A stretch of 48,298 bases of DNA from contig DAHXNI010000059.1 in assembly GCA_027365475.1 (NCBI GenBank), forward strand, positions 1-48,298. Reading direction: 5' to 3'. The notes below the pieces were generated by a model that was not told the DNA's origin, searched no databases, and worked only from the letters and a program-made list of their open reading frames with translations. Source of the stretch: Pseudomonadota bacterium (lineage in GTDB: Bacteria > Pseudomonadota > Gammaproteobacteria > JAKAQQ01). A program made the translations under genes and the position numbers. Shown here one piece after another: positions 8,811 through 17,478 of this stretch (position 1 is its first letter; every line of letters starts with the position of its first letter).

Positions 8811-9893
8811 ATGGCACCTAAATTGCCTAAAATCAAAATCAATCGTTTTGCCGTGATTATGACCGTGGCCATTGTGCTGGCCGGTGTCGCAGCCTATCTC
8901 GCCATTCACTATCTTCAAAACAGTGAAAGCCGTTATCAGGCGCAGATTCGGCACAACCTGCTCGGGAGACTCACTCAGGTTGTGGTCCCCAAGGGCAATC
9001 TGGCGCCTGGCACCATTGCAAGTCCTGCCGACATGGCGCTCCGGATGGTTCCCAAAGACCTGATTTACCCAGACACGATCACGGTTGCGAACTGGCCGGA
9101 GTTTGCGGGGCACAGCGTGACCCGTGAGGTGCTCGGCGGTCTGCCGCTTCAGGTTCGTGATTTCGCGGTACCGTACGGGGGCGATTTCGCCTCGACGATG
9201 CCCAAAAACACGCGTGCCATCACCGTCGATATCGGCGGCGCCAATCGGATTGCGGGTCTCATCCGCCCCGGTGACCGGGTCGATCTCATGGTCATCGTGG
9301 ACCAGACTGCGGGAGGCGGCAAGCTGGTTCCCGTCATCCATCGCGCACTGGTCGTGGCCACTGGCAAGCATACACGGTTCACGCCCGTCCACACGTTTGG
9401 ACCGAGACTCCACTATGTGAACAACATCATGGCACAGTATTCGAGTCTCACACTTGAGCTCACTCCGGTGCAAACCGCCCGGGTGGCCATGGCGCAGAAA
9501 GTAGGTGAGCTCAGAGTCATTCTCGTGCCCAAGAAAGCAACCCCGTGGCCCCAGGTTCCGACTTTTTCAGGAGCCGAGGTTCTGAGCGAGGCTGGGCTCA
9601 GAGGGCTTTTGATCCATCGCCATCCGTCAACTGTTCAATACATCGTCGGGCGCGGCAACGCCCGGTTGCATACCGCAGAGGTGGCCCTGGGCCGTCCGAT
9701 GCCGGCTCCGGCCCGGCTGGCACCGAAAGTGCCGCCAACGATGACGACGTCACAGCGCGAGCTTCGCCAAATCAATAATTATCTCAATCAGCAGAGGAAG
9801 TCGATGCAGAAAAATGTCAACAACAACCCCAACTGTCCCCCTTACTGCGGTGCGCGGCCTGAACAGAGGATTTCTGGAGGGATGCCGCGATGA
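8811..9893 (+). CDS. cpaB: Flp pilus assembly protein CpaB/RcpC
   Basis: A 360-residue inner-membrane-anchored periplasmic protein. It has an N-terminal helix (VIMTVAIVLAGVAAYLAIHYL), then a SAF domain (about 55-115) with VVVPKGNLAPGTIASPADM and VPKDLIYPDTI, then the RcpC core with NRIAGLIRPGDRVDLMVI, the family's most conserved segment. C-terminal to about residue 270 it is Pro- and Gln-rich and may be flexible. CpaB/RcpC proteins contact the secretin and may modulate its gate. It overlaps the secretin gene by four bases (ATGA), so the two are probably translated together. Confidence 0.9.
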   Translation: MAPKLPKIKINRFAVIMTVAIVLAGVAAYLAIHYLQNSESRYQAQIRHNLLGRLTQVVVPKGNLAPGTIASPADMALRMVPKDLIYPDTITVANWPEFAGHSVTREVLGGLPLQVRDFAVPYGGDFASTMPKNTRAITVDIGGANRIAGLIRPGDRVDLMVIVDQTAGGGKLVPVIHRALVVATGKHTRFTPVHTFGPRLHYVNNIMAQYSSLTLELTPVQTARVAMAQKVGELRVILVPKKATPWPQVPTFSGAEVLSEAGLRGLLIHRHPSTVQYIVGRGNARLHTAEVALGRPMPAPARLAPKVPPTMTTSQRELRQINNYLNQQRKSMQKNVNNNPNCPPYCGARPEQRISGGMPR

Positions 9894-11500
9894 AATTGGC
9901 GATGCGGGCTTTTAAAAACTGCTTGAAGGCGGCTGCCGTGTCCGGTGCAGCCCTCACCGTTTTGGTGCCGGCCGCGGGTATGACTGGCGTGATCATGCCC
10001 GTCCAGGCGGCGGGCATCACCCAGCGAAACCTGGAACTCTATGATGGGCAGGTGACGATCCTTCCTGTTGATGGCGTCACGCGGGTCGCGGTCGGAAACG
10101 GGACGATCATCGGTGTGACGACCCTCAAGAATCAGATCATCCTGATCGGCCGGGGTGTGGGTACGACTGATCTCGATATTTGGAGAAGGGATGGATCGCT
10201 GACGGCCTACCACATCTTCATCACGCCGTTCGACAACCGGCAAACCTACAACCAGCTTCAGGCGATTCTTGACCCCATCCCGGGTCTCGTCATGCATATG
10301 ACGGATGGCCAGGTCGTCCTGACTGGCAGTCTCAATCCGGAGAATGCGCGCGAGGTGGCTAAGGTCGCCAAGACCTTCAAGGGCGTGATCAACATGACCC
10401 GCGCCAGTACCGTCGACATGAAACGGATGGTGTATCTGGATGTCCAGGTTATCGACTTCAAGAAATCGGCGCTCCGCAATCTCGGCATCCAGTGGCAGAA
10501 CAGCATGGCGGGCCCGTCCTACGGCGTCGTGGGCGACTTCGTCAGCAACCCTGTTTTCCGTCTCGGGGATGTTGCTCAGGGCGGGCAGGCCGCGAACCAG
10601 CTCAATGGGCTTGTGAACGGTCAGCCCGGACCGCTCACGGGATTGCCGGTTCAGGTCAACCCGTTCCAGAACTATCTCGGCATCGTCTCAACGCTCACCT
10701 CACAAATCAACCTCGCCGTGCAGGATGGCAGTGCCTATATTCTCGCCAATCCGCAACTCAGCACGCGGAGCGGCGGGATGGCCTCCTTCCTGGCTGGAGG
10801 CGAGATCCCGATCCCCATATCCAGCGCGCTCGGTCAGACGTCCGTGCTTTACAAAAAATACGGCGTGATGCTCAAGATCAAACCCATGGCCGATCGCCAC
10901 AGCAATATTCTCGCGAATATCGATACCGAAGTGAGCCAGCTGGATCCGACTGTCACCATTGACGGCTACCCCGGGTTCTTGACTCGCAAGACTCGGACGG
11001 TCGTCAACGTGCACAGCGGTCAGACAATCGTTCTCTCGGGCTTGATTCACTCGCTGGGATCACAGGCCATGGCCAAGTTCCCTTGGCTGGGGGACATTCC
11101 GATTCTCGGATGGCTGTTCAAGTCGAATGACTTTCAGGCCTCTCGAAGCGAACTCGTCATCTTCGTGACGCCTGTGATCTTCAACCCGGCATCACCCATC
11201 AATCATCGGGTCATCAACCGGGGAGTGCACTATATCCACACGTTTGATGCCACCATGGGGAGGGGGCTTTACATGCCGGGGTTTGGCGTGGGTCCGGGAT
11301 CTCACTTGGGAGTGCCCATCTCCAAGAAGCGTGTTTCGGGTCAGACCCGGGGTATGGCCGCTCCAGTGCCGCAGAAAAAGGGGGTGGTCAAAACAGAGGC
11401 CTCCCTTTCTGACCACTCATCAAATGGCCAGTCGTCGAGTCCGGGGGGAGGTGCTATACCACAACCCATGAATCCTACCGCTTTGCCTGACCATCACTGA
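9890..11500 (+). CDS. rcpA: Tad secretin RcpA/CpaC
   Basis: A 536-residue outer-membrane secretin. An N-terminal signal peptide of about 40 residues ends in VQAAG; then a pilus-assembly N-terminal domain (about 45-115, ending GTTDLDIWRRDG) and a BON-like domain (about 120-180; DGQVVLTGSLNPENAREV), then the secretin homology domain (about 190-440). Secretin signatures are visible: LSTRSGGMASFLAGGEIPIP and WLGDIPILGWLFKS. After about residue 445 a Gly/Pro/Ser-rich tail extends beyond the secretin core. The family forms the ring through which the Flp pilus exits. No pilotin lipoprotein of known type is adjacent, but the TadD-like lipoprotein downstream can serve that role in this family. Confidence 0.92.
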   Translation: MKLAMRAFKNCLKAAAVSGAALTVLVPAAGMTGVIMPVQAAGITQRNLELYDGQVTILPVDGVTRVAVGNGTIIGVTTLKNQIILIGRGVGTTDLDIWRRDGSLTAYHIFITPFDNRQTYNQLQAILDPIPGLVMHMTDGQVVLTGSLNPENAREVAKVAKTFKGVINMTRASTVDMKRMVYLDVQVIDFKKSALRNLGIQWQNSMAGPSYGVVGDFVSNPVFRLGDVAQGGQAANQLNGLVNGQPGPLTGLPVQVNPFQNYLGIVSTLTSQINLAVQDGSAYILANPQLSTRSGGMASFLAGGEIPIPISSALGQTSVLYKKYGVMLKIKPMADRHSNILANIDTEVSQLDPTVTIDGYPGFLTRKTRTVVNVHSGQTIVLSGLIHSLGSQAMAKFPWLGDIPILGWLFKSNDFQASRSELVIFVTPVIFNPASPINHRVINRGVHYIHTFDATMGRGLYMPGFGVGPGSHLGVPISKKRVSGQTRGMAAPVPQKKGVVKTEASLSDHSSNGQSSSPGGGAIPQPMNPTALPDHH

Positions 11501-11513
11501 GGGGTTCCCTTTC

Positions 11514-13241
11514 ATGTTTCGAATCAATGTGAACTCCAAAGGGAAGACCGAAGCCATCACCTGCATGGCGGCCAGTGCTTCGATCGGCAAGTCTGACGAG
11601 AATCTGGTGCTCCTCCAGGGTTGGCAGATCGCGCGTCGGCATGCCACCATCTATGTGGACAATAACCTCCTCTACGTCAAGGAAGAGTCGTCGAGTTTCC
11701 CAACCAAAGTCAATGGCGAGAAGATCAATGGCATGTATGGCCCGATCGAGGGCAGCGATACGATTGAAATCGGAGCGTACCGGATTACGGTCGAGTTTGT
11801 AACCGGCGAAGCCAAGATCGAGAACGATCCTCTGGCTGTTGCGGCGCCACTCGACACACGCACGAAAACAGTTCGTCAGGAGTCCATTGCGAAAAAAGAA
11901 CATAAACTGAATTCTGAAGATTCGGTCAAGCCGAGGGCCGAAGGGCTTGCGGACAGCCAGCAGTTTGCCAAACTGAGACTGATTCAGGAGCGCCTGATCT
12001 CGCGCATGGATTTCCGGCGGATCGATACCAGCAAGATGGAAGAAACAGAGTTGCGCAAGCGCACGGCGGATCTCATCAATGAGATCATATCGGAGGATCC
12101 GACCATGTCGGCCGACCCTCAGCGCGAGCTATTGGCACAGGGGGCGCTCAATGAGGCGGTGGGCTTGGGACCCCTCGAAAGTATGCTGGCCGATGACAGT
12201 ACGACGGAAATCATGGTCAACCGGTTCGATCAGATCTATGTCGAACGTGGCGGCAAACTGGTCCCCTCGGAGATCGTTTTCTCGGGCGACAAAGCGGTCG
12301 TATCGGCGATCGAGCGGATCATCGCGCCTTTGGGGCGCCGGATCGATGAAGCGTCCCCGATGGTGGACGGACGACTCAAGGACGGGTCGCGTGTCAATGC
12401 GATCATTCCGCCGCTCGCGCTCAAGGGACCCTGCATCACGATTCGCAAGTTTTCGAAGCGTCGACTGAACGACGATGACTTGGTCAGTTTCAACTCGGCC
12501 AGTAAACCGATGATGGCCTTTCTGAAACTCGCTGTCCAGCAACGTCGCAATATCCTGATTTCGGGCGGCACCGGTTCGGGCAAAACGACACTTCTCAATA
12601 TCCTGTCGAATTTCATTCCGGACGACGAGCGGGTGGTCACGATTGAAGATGCGGCGGAGTTGAGACTTTACCAGCCCAATCTGGTTTCCCTTGAAGCGCG
12701 TCCAGCGAACGTGGAAGGAGAAGGTGCCGTCACGATCCGTGATCTCGTGCGGAACAGCCTGCGGATGCGCCCGGATAGGATCGTGGTCGGCGAGTGCCGG
12801 GGCGGGGAGGCGCTCGACATGCTGCAAGCCATGAATACGGGGCACGATGGTTCGCTCACCACGGTGCATGCCAACGCACCGCGAGATACGCTCTCGCGGC
12901 TTGAAGTCATGGTGCTCATGGCGGGGATGGATCTTCCGATCGCTGCCATTCGGCAGCAGGTTTCATCCGCGATTAATTTGATCGTCCAGCAGACGCGCTT
13001 TTCCTGCGGAAGCCGGAAAATCACCTATGTGACCGAGGTGACTGGCATGGAAAATGGGGTGATCCAGCTGCAGGACATCTTTCTTTTTAAACAGGAAGGT
13101 TATGGAGCGGATGGCAAAATCCAGGGTAAATTCGTTCCGACTGGAGCGATTCCCGAGTTCTATGAGGACCTGCAACGCAGGGGAATTGAGGTCGACCGGA
13201 ACATTTTCCTCGGTACGGAAGGGAAAGGTCAGCGTCTATGA
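11514..13241 (+). CDS. tadA: FHA domain-TadA/CpaF secretion ATPase fusion
   Basis: A 575-residue protein. Residues about 1-105 form an FHA domain, the phosphothreonine-binding fold: ASIGKSDEN, IARRHATIYVDNN and KVNGEKING are its usual blocks. A linker leads to a complete CpaF/TadA hexameric ATPase: PLESMLADDSTTEIMVN, Walker A GGTGSGKTT with Lys357, the Asp-box VVTIEDAAELRL, PDRIVVGECRGGEALDMLQA and TTVHANAPRDTLSRLE. It powers pilus assembly at the cytoplasmic face with TadB/TadC. Typical TadA proteins of about 420-480 residues lack FHA, so the extension adds about 100 residues. It overlaps tadB by four bases. Inferred: the FHA domain may bring phospho-dependent control or replace a localisation factor, as no TadZ gene is in this locus. 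Confidence 0.92.
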   Translation: MFRINVNSKGKTEAITCMAASASIGKSDENLVLLQGWQIARRHATIYVDNNLLYVKEESSSFPTKVNGEKINGMYGPIEGSDTIEIGAYRITVEFVTGEAKIENDPLAVAAPLDTRTKTVRQESIAKKEHKLNSEDSVKPRAEGLADSQQFAKLRLIQERLISRMDFRRIDTSKMEETELRKRTADLINEIISEDPTMSADPQRELLAQGALNEAVGLGPLESMLADDSTTEIMVNRFDQIYVERGGKLVPSEIVFSGDKAVVSAIERIIAPLGRRIDEASPMVDGRLKDGSRVNAIIPPLALKGPCITIRKFSKRRLNDDDLVSFNSASKPMMAFLKLAVQQRRNILISGGTGSGKTTLLNILSNFIPDDERVVTIEDAAELRLYQPNLVSLEARPANVEGEGAVTIRDLVRNSLRMRPDRIVVGECRGGEALDMLQAMNTGHDGSLTTVHANAPRDTLSRLEVMVLMAGMDLPIAAIRQQVSSAINLIVQQTRFSCGSRKITYVTEVTGMENGVIQLQDIFLFKQEGYGADGKIQGKFVPTGAIPEFYEDLQRRGIEVDRNIFLGTEGKGQRL

Positions 13242-14098
13242 CCAAGACCGAAATTCTTATCCTGATTGGCGTGACGGGGTTTGTCGCCGTTGTTCTCATG
13301 CTATTGATGCTGTACCAGGCACTTGGACTGGGTGCCCGTTGGCAAAAGGAAAAACTCAAAGAGACTGCCCAACGCGATCTCGCGGATCTGTTTGTATTCA
13401 TTGACTACAACAAACTGGCTGTCGTCCAGTTTGCCGCGTATCTCATCCTGCCGGTCATCATCTGGGTCGCGACCGGCAATCCGATTTTTACAGCGATCGG
13501 GCTCGCCGTTCCCTTTATTGCCCCAAAGATGGTTGTATCCCGCATGCGTAGGCGGCGGCTCAAACAGTTTGTTTCGCAGTTCCCGGACGCCATGATGATG
13601 CTTGCCTCATCCTTGCGTGCGGGAACCAGCATTGCAGTGGCCCTGGAAAACCTGGTCAATGAATCCAAACCGCCGATCAATCAGGAGTTCGCCCTCATGC
13701 TGCGGGCACAGCGTTTGGGTGTCAGTTTCGAGGATTCTCTCATTGATATGGAAAAACGCCTCCCGGTCCAAGAGTTCATGATGTTCTCTGCAGGGCTTCG
13801 GATTGCACGCGAGACCGGTGGCAACCTGGCGGACATGCTGGAATCTCTTGCCGATACGATTTACCGGAAAATGCAGGTCGAGGGAAAAATCGACAGTCTC
13901 ACAGCACAGGGCAAAGTGCAGGGTGTGGTCATGGCGGGACTCCCTCTGTTCCTGATGTTGGTGCTCGATATCATGGAGCCCAAAGCTATGCACCCTCTTT
14001 TTCACACCCTGACGGGCTGGATCGTCCTCGCCATCATTGGTTTCATGGAGTTTATGGGCTGGATGGGCATCCGTCGCATTACGAGTATTGACGTATGA
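13238..14098 (+). CDS. tadB: Tad inner-membrane platform protein TadB
   Basis: A 286-residue T2SS F-type protein. Two helices near the N-terminus (residues 5-28 and about 68-95) precede the cytoplasmic GspF/T2SSF domain, where FPDAMMMLASSLRAGTSIAVALENL and the RIARETGGNLADMLESLADT segment are typical, and two more helices close the protein (about 225-285). With TadC it forms the platform that the TadA ATPase drives. Start and stop overlap tadA and tadC by four bases each (ATGA). Confidence 0.9.
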   Translation: MTKTEILILIGVTGFVAVVLMLLMLYQALGLGARWQKEKLKETAQRDLADLFVFIDYNKLAVVQFAAYLILPVIIWVATGNPIFTAIGLAVPFIAPKMVVSRMRRRRLKQFVSQFPDAMMMLASSLRAGTSIAVALENLVNESKPPINQEFALMLRAQRLGVSFEDSLIDMEKRLPVQEFMMFSAGLRIARETGGNLADMLESLADTIYRKMQVEGKIDSLTAQGKVQGVVMAGLPLFLMLVLDIMEPKAMHPLFHTLTGWIVLAIIGFMEFMGWMGIRRITSIDV

Positions 14099-14973
14099 TC
14101 TGGTACATCCTGATTGGCGTTTCTGTCGCGGGATCCATCATCCTGGTTTTCTGGTGGATCGCTGCCATGCATGAGCAGGTCCCGGATGATGAGCGGCAAT
14201 ATCTGGATCCGCTCCCACCCTTGCTGCGTCTCTTCTGGCCCTTGATCCGATTCGTGGCCTATTACTTCTGTTCTCGGCTTTCAGTACGCCTGATGGAGGA
14301 TACCCATCAGCAACTGGCGCGAGCGGGTGCCACATACATGATGAATGCGGAGGAGTTTGTGGCAGTCCGCCTGATCACGGCCTTGGGTTCGTTCGTGATC
14401 GGATATCTGGCGCTCAGGCCACTTGGCGGAACGATGGTCATTCTCTTGCCCACCCTTCTGGCTGTGCTGGGATTTTTCTATCCGGCGATCTGGCTCAAAA
14501 ATCGCTATGAAACGCGACGCAAAGAGATACTCAAAGCCTTGCCTATGTATCTCGACTACTTTACCCTGGCAATTGAGGCCGGTTTGAATCTAGCCGGTGC
14601 GCTCGCGCAGACGGTAGATAAGGGCCCTGCGGGCCCGATGCGGCAGGAGCTCTTTCTCGTTTTGCGTGACATTCGCTCCGGGCTGACCCGTGCGGATGCA
14701 CTTCGCCGCATGGATACACGGCTCAAGATTCCGGAAGTGAGTTCGGTCGTATCGGCTATCATTCAAGCTGAGCAGGTTGGCGCGAGTGTCGGCAAAGTCA
14801 TGCGTCTTCAGGCAGAACGACGCCGGACGGAGCGATTCCAGCGTGCGGAAAAGTTGGCCATGGAAGCACCGGTGAAACTCATGCTGCCTTTGGTTTTGTT
14901 TATTTTCCCAACCACTTTCATCGTGCTGGCGTTCCCGATCGTCATGATGATCAAGCAGCAGGGGATCCTTTGA
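14095..14973 (+). CDS. tadC: Tad inner-membrane platform protein TadC
   Basis: A 292-residue T2SS F-type protein paralogous to TadB. It has an N-terminal helix, a pair of helices at about 88-130, the T2SSF domain with LPMYLDYFTLAIEAGLNLAGAL and a C-terminal hydrophobic pair ending LPLVLFIFPTTFIVLAFPIVMM. The ALPMYLDY...AGLNL pattern is diagnostic for TadC. It partners TadB beneath the secretin. The stop (14971-14973) overlaps the TTGA start of the following DUF192 gene. Confidence 0.9.
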   Translation: MIWYILIGVSVAGSIILVFWWIAAMHEQVPDDERQYLDPLPPLLRLFWPLIRFVAYYFCSRLSVRLMEDTHQQLARAGATYMMNAEEFVAVRLITALGSFVIGYLALRPLGGTMVILLPTLLAVLGFFYPAIWLKNRYETRRKEILKALPMYLDYFTLAIEAGLNLAGALAQTVDKGPAGPMRQELFLVLRDIRSGLTRADALRRMDTRLKIPEVSSVVSAIIQAEQVGASVGKVMRLQAERRRTERFQRAEKLAMEAPVKLMLPLVLFIFPTTFIVLAFPIVMMIKQQGIL

Positions 14974-15323
14974 GACAGGGGCGTGTGCTTGATGAAAGCG
15001 GCAGGCCCGTTCTGGAACGGGCCTGCCGCACGGCGAATGCCTGGGAGCGGGCGCGCGGCCTGCTCGGTCGGCCACCGCTCGCTACGGGTGAGGGCCTCTG
15101 GATCGATCACTGTGGATCGGTTCACACGTTTGGCATGCGTTTCGCACTCGATGTCGTATTTATGGAATCCAGGGGTGGCATTCTGAAGATTGCCACGACG
15201 CTCCGCCCCTTCCATTTCGCAGGGGCCTGGGGTGCGCGGGTGGCGTTGGAGTTGCGTGCTGGGGAAGTCATGCGGCTTGGCTTGAAGAAGGGGATGTGCC
15301 TCACATGGCAAGATCGACCCTGA
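14970..15323 (+). CDS. DUF192 family protein inside tad operon
   Basis: A protein of up to 117 residues of the DUF192 family. Family marks visible are WERARGLLGRPPL, GEGLWIDHCGSVHTFGMRF, LDVVFMESRGGILKI and the closing LELRAGEVMRLGLKKGM. No function is established for the family. Most members stand alone and often carry a signal peptide; none is evident here, so this copy is probably cytoplasmic unless translation starts elsewhere. The TTG start at 14970 overlaps the tadC stop; an in-frame GTG at 14985 is the alternative. It overlaps the TadD-like gene by 19 bases, so it is embedded in the tad transcript. A role in pilus assembly is inference from position. Confidence 0.8.
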   Translation: MRQGRVLDESGRPVLERACRTANAWERARGLLGRPPLATGEGLWIDHCGSVHTFGMRFALDVVFMESRGGILKIATTLRPFHFAGAWGARVALELRAGEVMRLGLKKGMCLTWQDRP

Positions 15324-15826
15324 GCCGGATACTGATTGGAGTGGCTGCGCTCCTTTTGCTCGAAGGATGCGCATTGAGTTCACCCCACTTGCTTGGTGTG
15401 AGTCGCCAGGCGCACGCAGCTTATCAAAGCGGAAAGATTGCACTGGCACTCAAAGATTATCGGATTCTGGCCGAGGCCCACGCCAACGACCCCTATATCT
15501 GGACTCGGATCGGCAATCTTGAAGCCATTCAAGACCAGCCTAAAAAAGCGGTAACCGCCTATCGGCGCGCGATCCGGATCAATCCCCAGGATGGCGAGGC
15601 CTGGTACAACATGGGCATGGTCAAACTGCGTGAGGCCTGGGCCATGTTCATCGAGGCCTACAATGCCATTCCGGTCGGAAATCCGGCACATGCCCACATC
15701 CAAACGATGATCCAGGCGCTGGGTCGTCTACCTGCGCTTCACATGACTATGCCCCACCCGCTATCCAAACCGGATGCGGCTCATAACGTGATGTCGAAAG
15801 ACGGGCTTCGAAGGTCCGGATCATGA
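15305..15826 (+). CDS. tadD: TadD-like TPR lipoprotein
   Basis: About 173 residues. A lipoprotein signal peptide ends in LLLLEGC, so Cys (about residue 20) would be lipidated. TPR-like repeats cover about residues 35-105: YQSGKIALALKDYRILAEAH, DPYIWTRIGNLEAIQDQPKKA, and INPQDGEAWYNMGMVKLRE. TadD proteins in tad loci are TPR lipoproteins needed for pilus assembly and secretin behaviour. ATG 15305 is preferred to the GTG at 15296 because it begins the signal peptide directly. It overlaps the next tadE-like gene by four bases. Confidence 0.8.
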   Translation: MARSTLSRILIGVAALLLLEGCALSSPHLLGVSRQAHAAYQSGKIALALKDYRILAEAHANDPYIWTRIGNLEAIQDQPKKAVTAYRRAIRINPQDGEAWYNMGMVKLREAWAMFIEAYNAIPVGNPAHAHIQTMIQALGRLPALHMTMPHPLSKPDAAHNVMSKDGLRRSGS

Positions 15827-16548
15827 AAATATTCCGGTTGGGACGGGAAAGTGGGCAGGCGATGGTTGAATACATCATCGTCCTCCCGTCGCTGCTCCTG
15901 CTCATTCTGGGCTCAATCCAGTTTGCGCTTGTGTTTATGGCCAAGTCGACACTGGATCTCGCGGCTTTTGACGGTGCCCGCAATGGGGCGCTCTACAGCG
16001 CGTCGAACACGCATATCAAGACGGGGATTGCAGAGGGCCTTGCTCCGCTCTACCAGAAGGGGATGAGCGGCGGACCGAGTCTTACCGGTGCTGCAGAAGC
16101 GCGTCTTTATGCCGATGCAGTTGCATTCAACCCACTCGATGTGGAAGTCGATATCCTCAACCCGAGTGCACAGGCTTTTCAGGACTTCGCACAGAAGATC
16201 CCGTTTGTGACACCCGCGGGGGCTGTTTCTTACATGCAGGCTATCCCCAATGCACGCCTGCTCTACAAACCCACCACTCCGGGACCGGCATCCAAAGAGA
16301 GCATCCAGGATGCGAACCTGCTCAAAATCCAGGTTCATTACTGTTATCCACTGATCATTCCGCTCGTCAACACGACGATCCGGGCGATTATGTCGCTGGT
16401 TGATCCACTGCCTTCATCAAGCTGGGTCTTGACCCATGCGAGTTACATCGGGAAAGACACAAGCCTATGGGATCAGGCTTGTTACGCGCAGGGAGGTATG
16501 CCACTCGTTGCCGATGGGACCGCACTCATGCAATCACCTGCCGAATAG
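15823..16548 (+). CDS. tadE: TadE-family minor pseudopilin
   Basis: A 241-residue protein. The leader ends RESG, followed by QAMVEY (Glu +5) and a hydrophobic helix (IIVLPSLLLLILGSIQFALVF), the TadE-family N-terminus including the downstream DLAAFDGARNGALY stretch. The rest is periplasmic, with two Cys in the C-terminal half that could pair. TadE/TadF pseudopilins are processed by the prepilin peptidase and are needed for Flp pilus production. Four-base overlap with the TadD-like gene. It is the last gene in the tightly linked tad run; 111 bases follow before the next start. Confidence 0.85.
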   Translation: MKIFRLGRESGQAMVEYIIVLPSLLLLILGSIQFALVFMAKSTLDLAAFDGARNGALYSASNTHIKTGIAEGLAPLYQKGMSGGPSLTGAAEARLYADAVAFNPLDVEVDILNPSAQAFQDFAQKIPFVTPAGAVSYMQAIPNARLLYKPTTPGPASKESIQDANLLKIQVHYCYPLIIPLVNTTIRAIMSLVDPLPSSSWVLTHASYIGKDTSLWDQACYAQGGMPLVADGTALMQSPAE

Positions 16549-16659
16549 TGACTATCAATAAGAGGAAGACCCTGTTCTATAAACCGTCACAGCGCTATTT
16601 TTATTCCTTAACCCAAACATCCTTCATTGACATCAGTCGTCATTTTACCGGAGAGAAAT

Positions 16660-17310
16660 ATGTGGAAAAACATTGCCCTGGTCTGCCTGCTCGGATTGCC
16701 TGTCGTAGCCTGTGCGCAGGGATTCGGATCTGCCTTAAACTTTTCCAGGGTTCGGACTTCTTTTAATATCAATGGGCATTCCTATGAGACGCATTTTACG
16801 GAAGCCGGGGTGGAGTTTGGCCATTACTGGTATCACCACTTCCTCGACGTCAGCATGCGTGGCGGGTATCTCGGTGTCACCCAGGATGGCAATCCGAGCC
16901 TGACGGGACTCAATCTGGGCGGATACTATGCGGGTCTTGGTGCCACGGCGTTTTTCCCAGTCCAGCATGACTTTGGCTTTACCGTCGGATTGGGTGAAAC
17001 CTACCATCGGGTGAGTGACAGCGTTACGACGGAGCAGTACCGTCTCCGCTGGTTCGATTTTGCATCCCGCGCGGGAGCCTGGTACAGGCTCGGTGTGGCG
17101 CGTTTTTCGGCTGGAATTTACTATCGGCATTTTAGCGGAAGTGAGCTTCTCTCGGGAAAAACGAATATCACACAGAGCATCTACGGCACGACTCGCAGTG
17201 GGCTCTATGGCGGAATCTCCTTTTATACGAGCAGCCGTGGCCGGGTTGCGGCTTTTGTCGACACCGGTGCCTATCAGGCGATCCTGCTGAGCTTCCGGTA
17301 CGGGTTTTAA
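16660..17310 (+). CDS. Small outer-membrane beta-barrel-like protein
   Basis: A 216-residue protein with signal peptide (MWKNIALVCLLGLPVVACAQG) followed by alternating aromatic strands: EAGVEFGHYWYHHF, LDVSMRGGYLGV, FGFTVGLGETYHRV, FSAGIYYRHFSG, and a C-terminal strand ending in RYGF. A terminal Phe after an aromatic strand is the BAM recognition signature of outer-membrane barrels, so an 8-strand barrel is likely. No function is evident. A GGAGAG site precedes the ATG at 16660; the longer frame to 16627 adds nothing useful. It follows the tad genes on the same strand with a 111-base gap that may carry its own promoter. Confidence 0.65.
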   Translation: MWKNIALVCLLGLPVVACAQGFGSALNFSRVRTSFNINGHSYETHFTEAGVEFGHYWYHHFLDVSMRGGYLGVTQDGNPSLTGLNLGGYYAGLGATAFFPVQHDFGFTVGLGETYHRVSDSVTTEQYRLRWFDFASRAGAWYRLGVARFSAGIYYRHFSGSELLSGKTNITQSIYGTTRSGLYGGISFYTSSRGRVAAFVDTGAYQAILLSFRYGF

Positions 17311-17407
17311 GACACCTGCCTGACCCCCGCCGAACGGGTTGCCGCACTTGTTCAAATGCCGCTCGGGGGTGACCGATTGGGCCACCGGTTTTCGTGAACT
17401 CAGGCGC

Positions 17408-17441
17408 TTGGCAGCCCGCGCACGCGCGGGGAGGCTATAAT
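17408..17441 (+). promoter_or_regulatory. Possible dnaX promoter with adjacent hairpin
   Basis: TATAAT occurs at 17436-17441, with TTGGCA at 17408-17413 (spacing 22, longer than the usual 16-18). Between them is a GC-rich hairpin, CCCGCG and CGCGGG around CACG (17415-17430), which might terminate upstream transcription. Another inverted repeat, ACCCCCG at 17323-17329 and CGGGGGT at 17364-17370, lies after the barrel gene. The box is perfect but the spacing is poor, so the promoter assignment is tentative. Confidence 0.35.
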
Positions 17442-17478
17442 CGCTTTGAAAATATTTCAGGCAGGTGGGAGATGGCCA

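Noticed and set aside
12129-12869. 246-codon open frame on minus strand
   Set aside because: Shadow of tadA; no ribosome site or domain.
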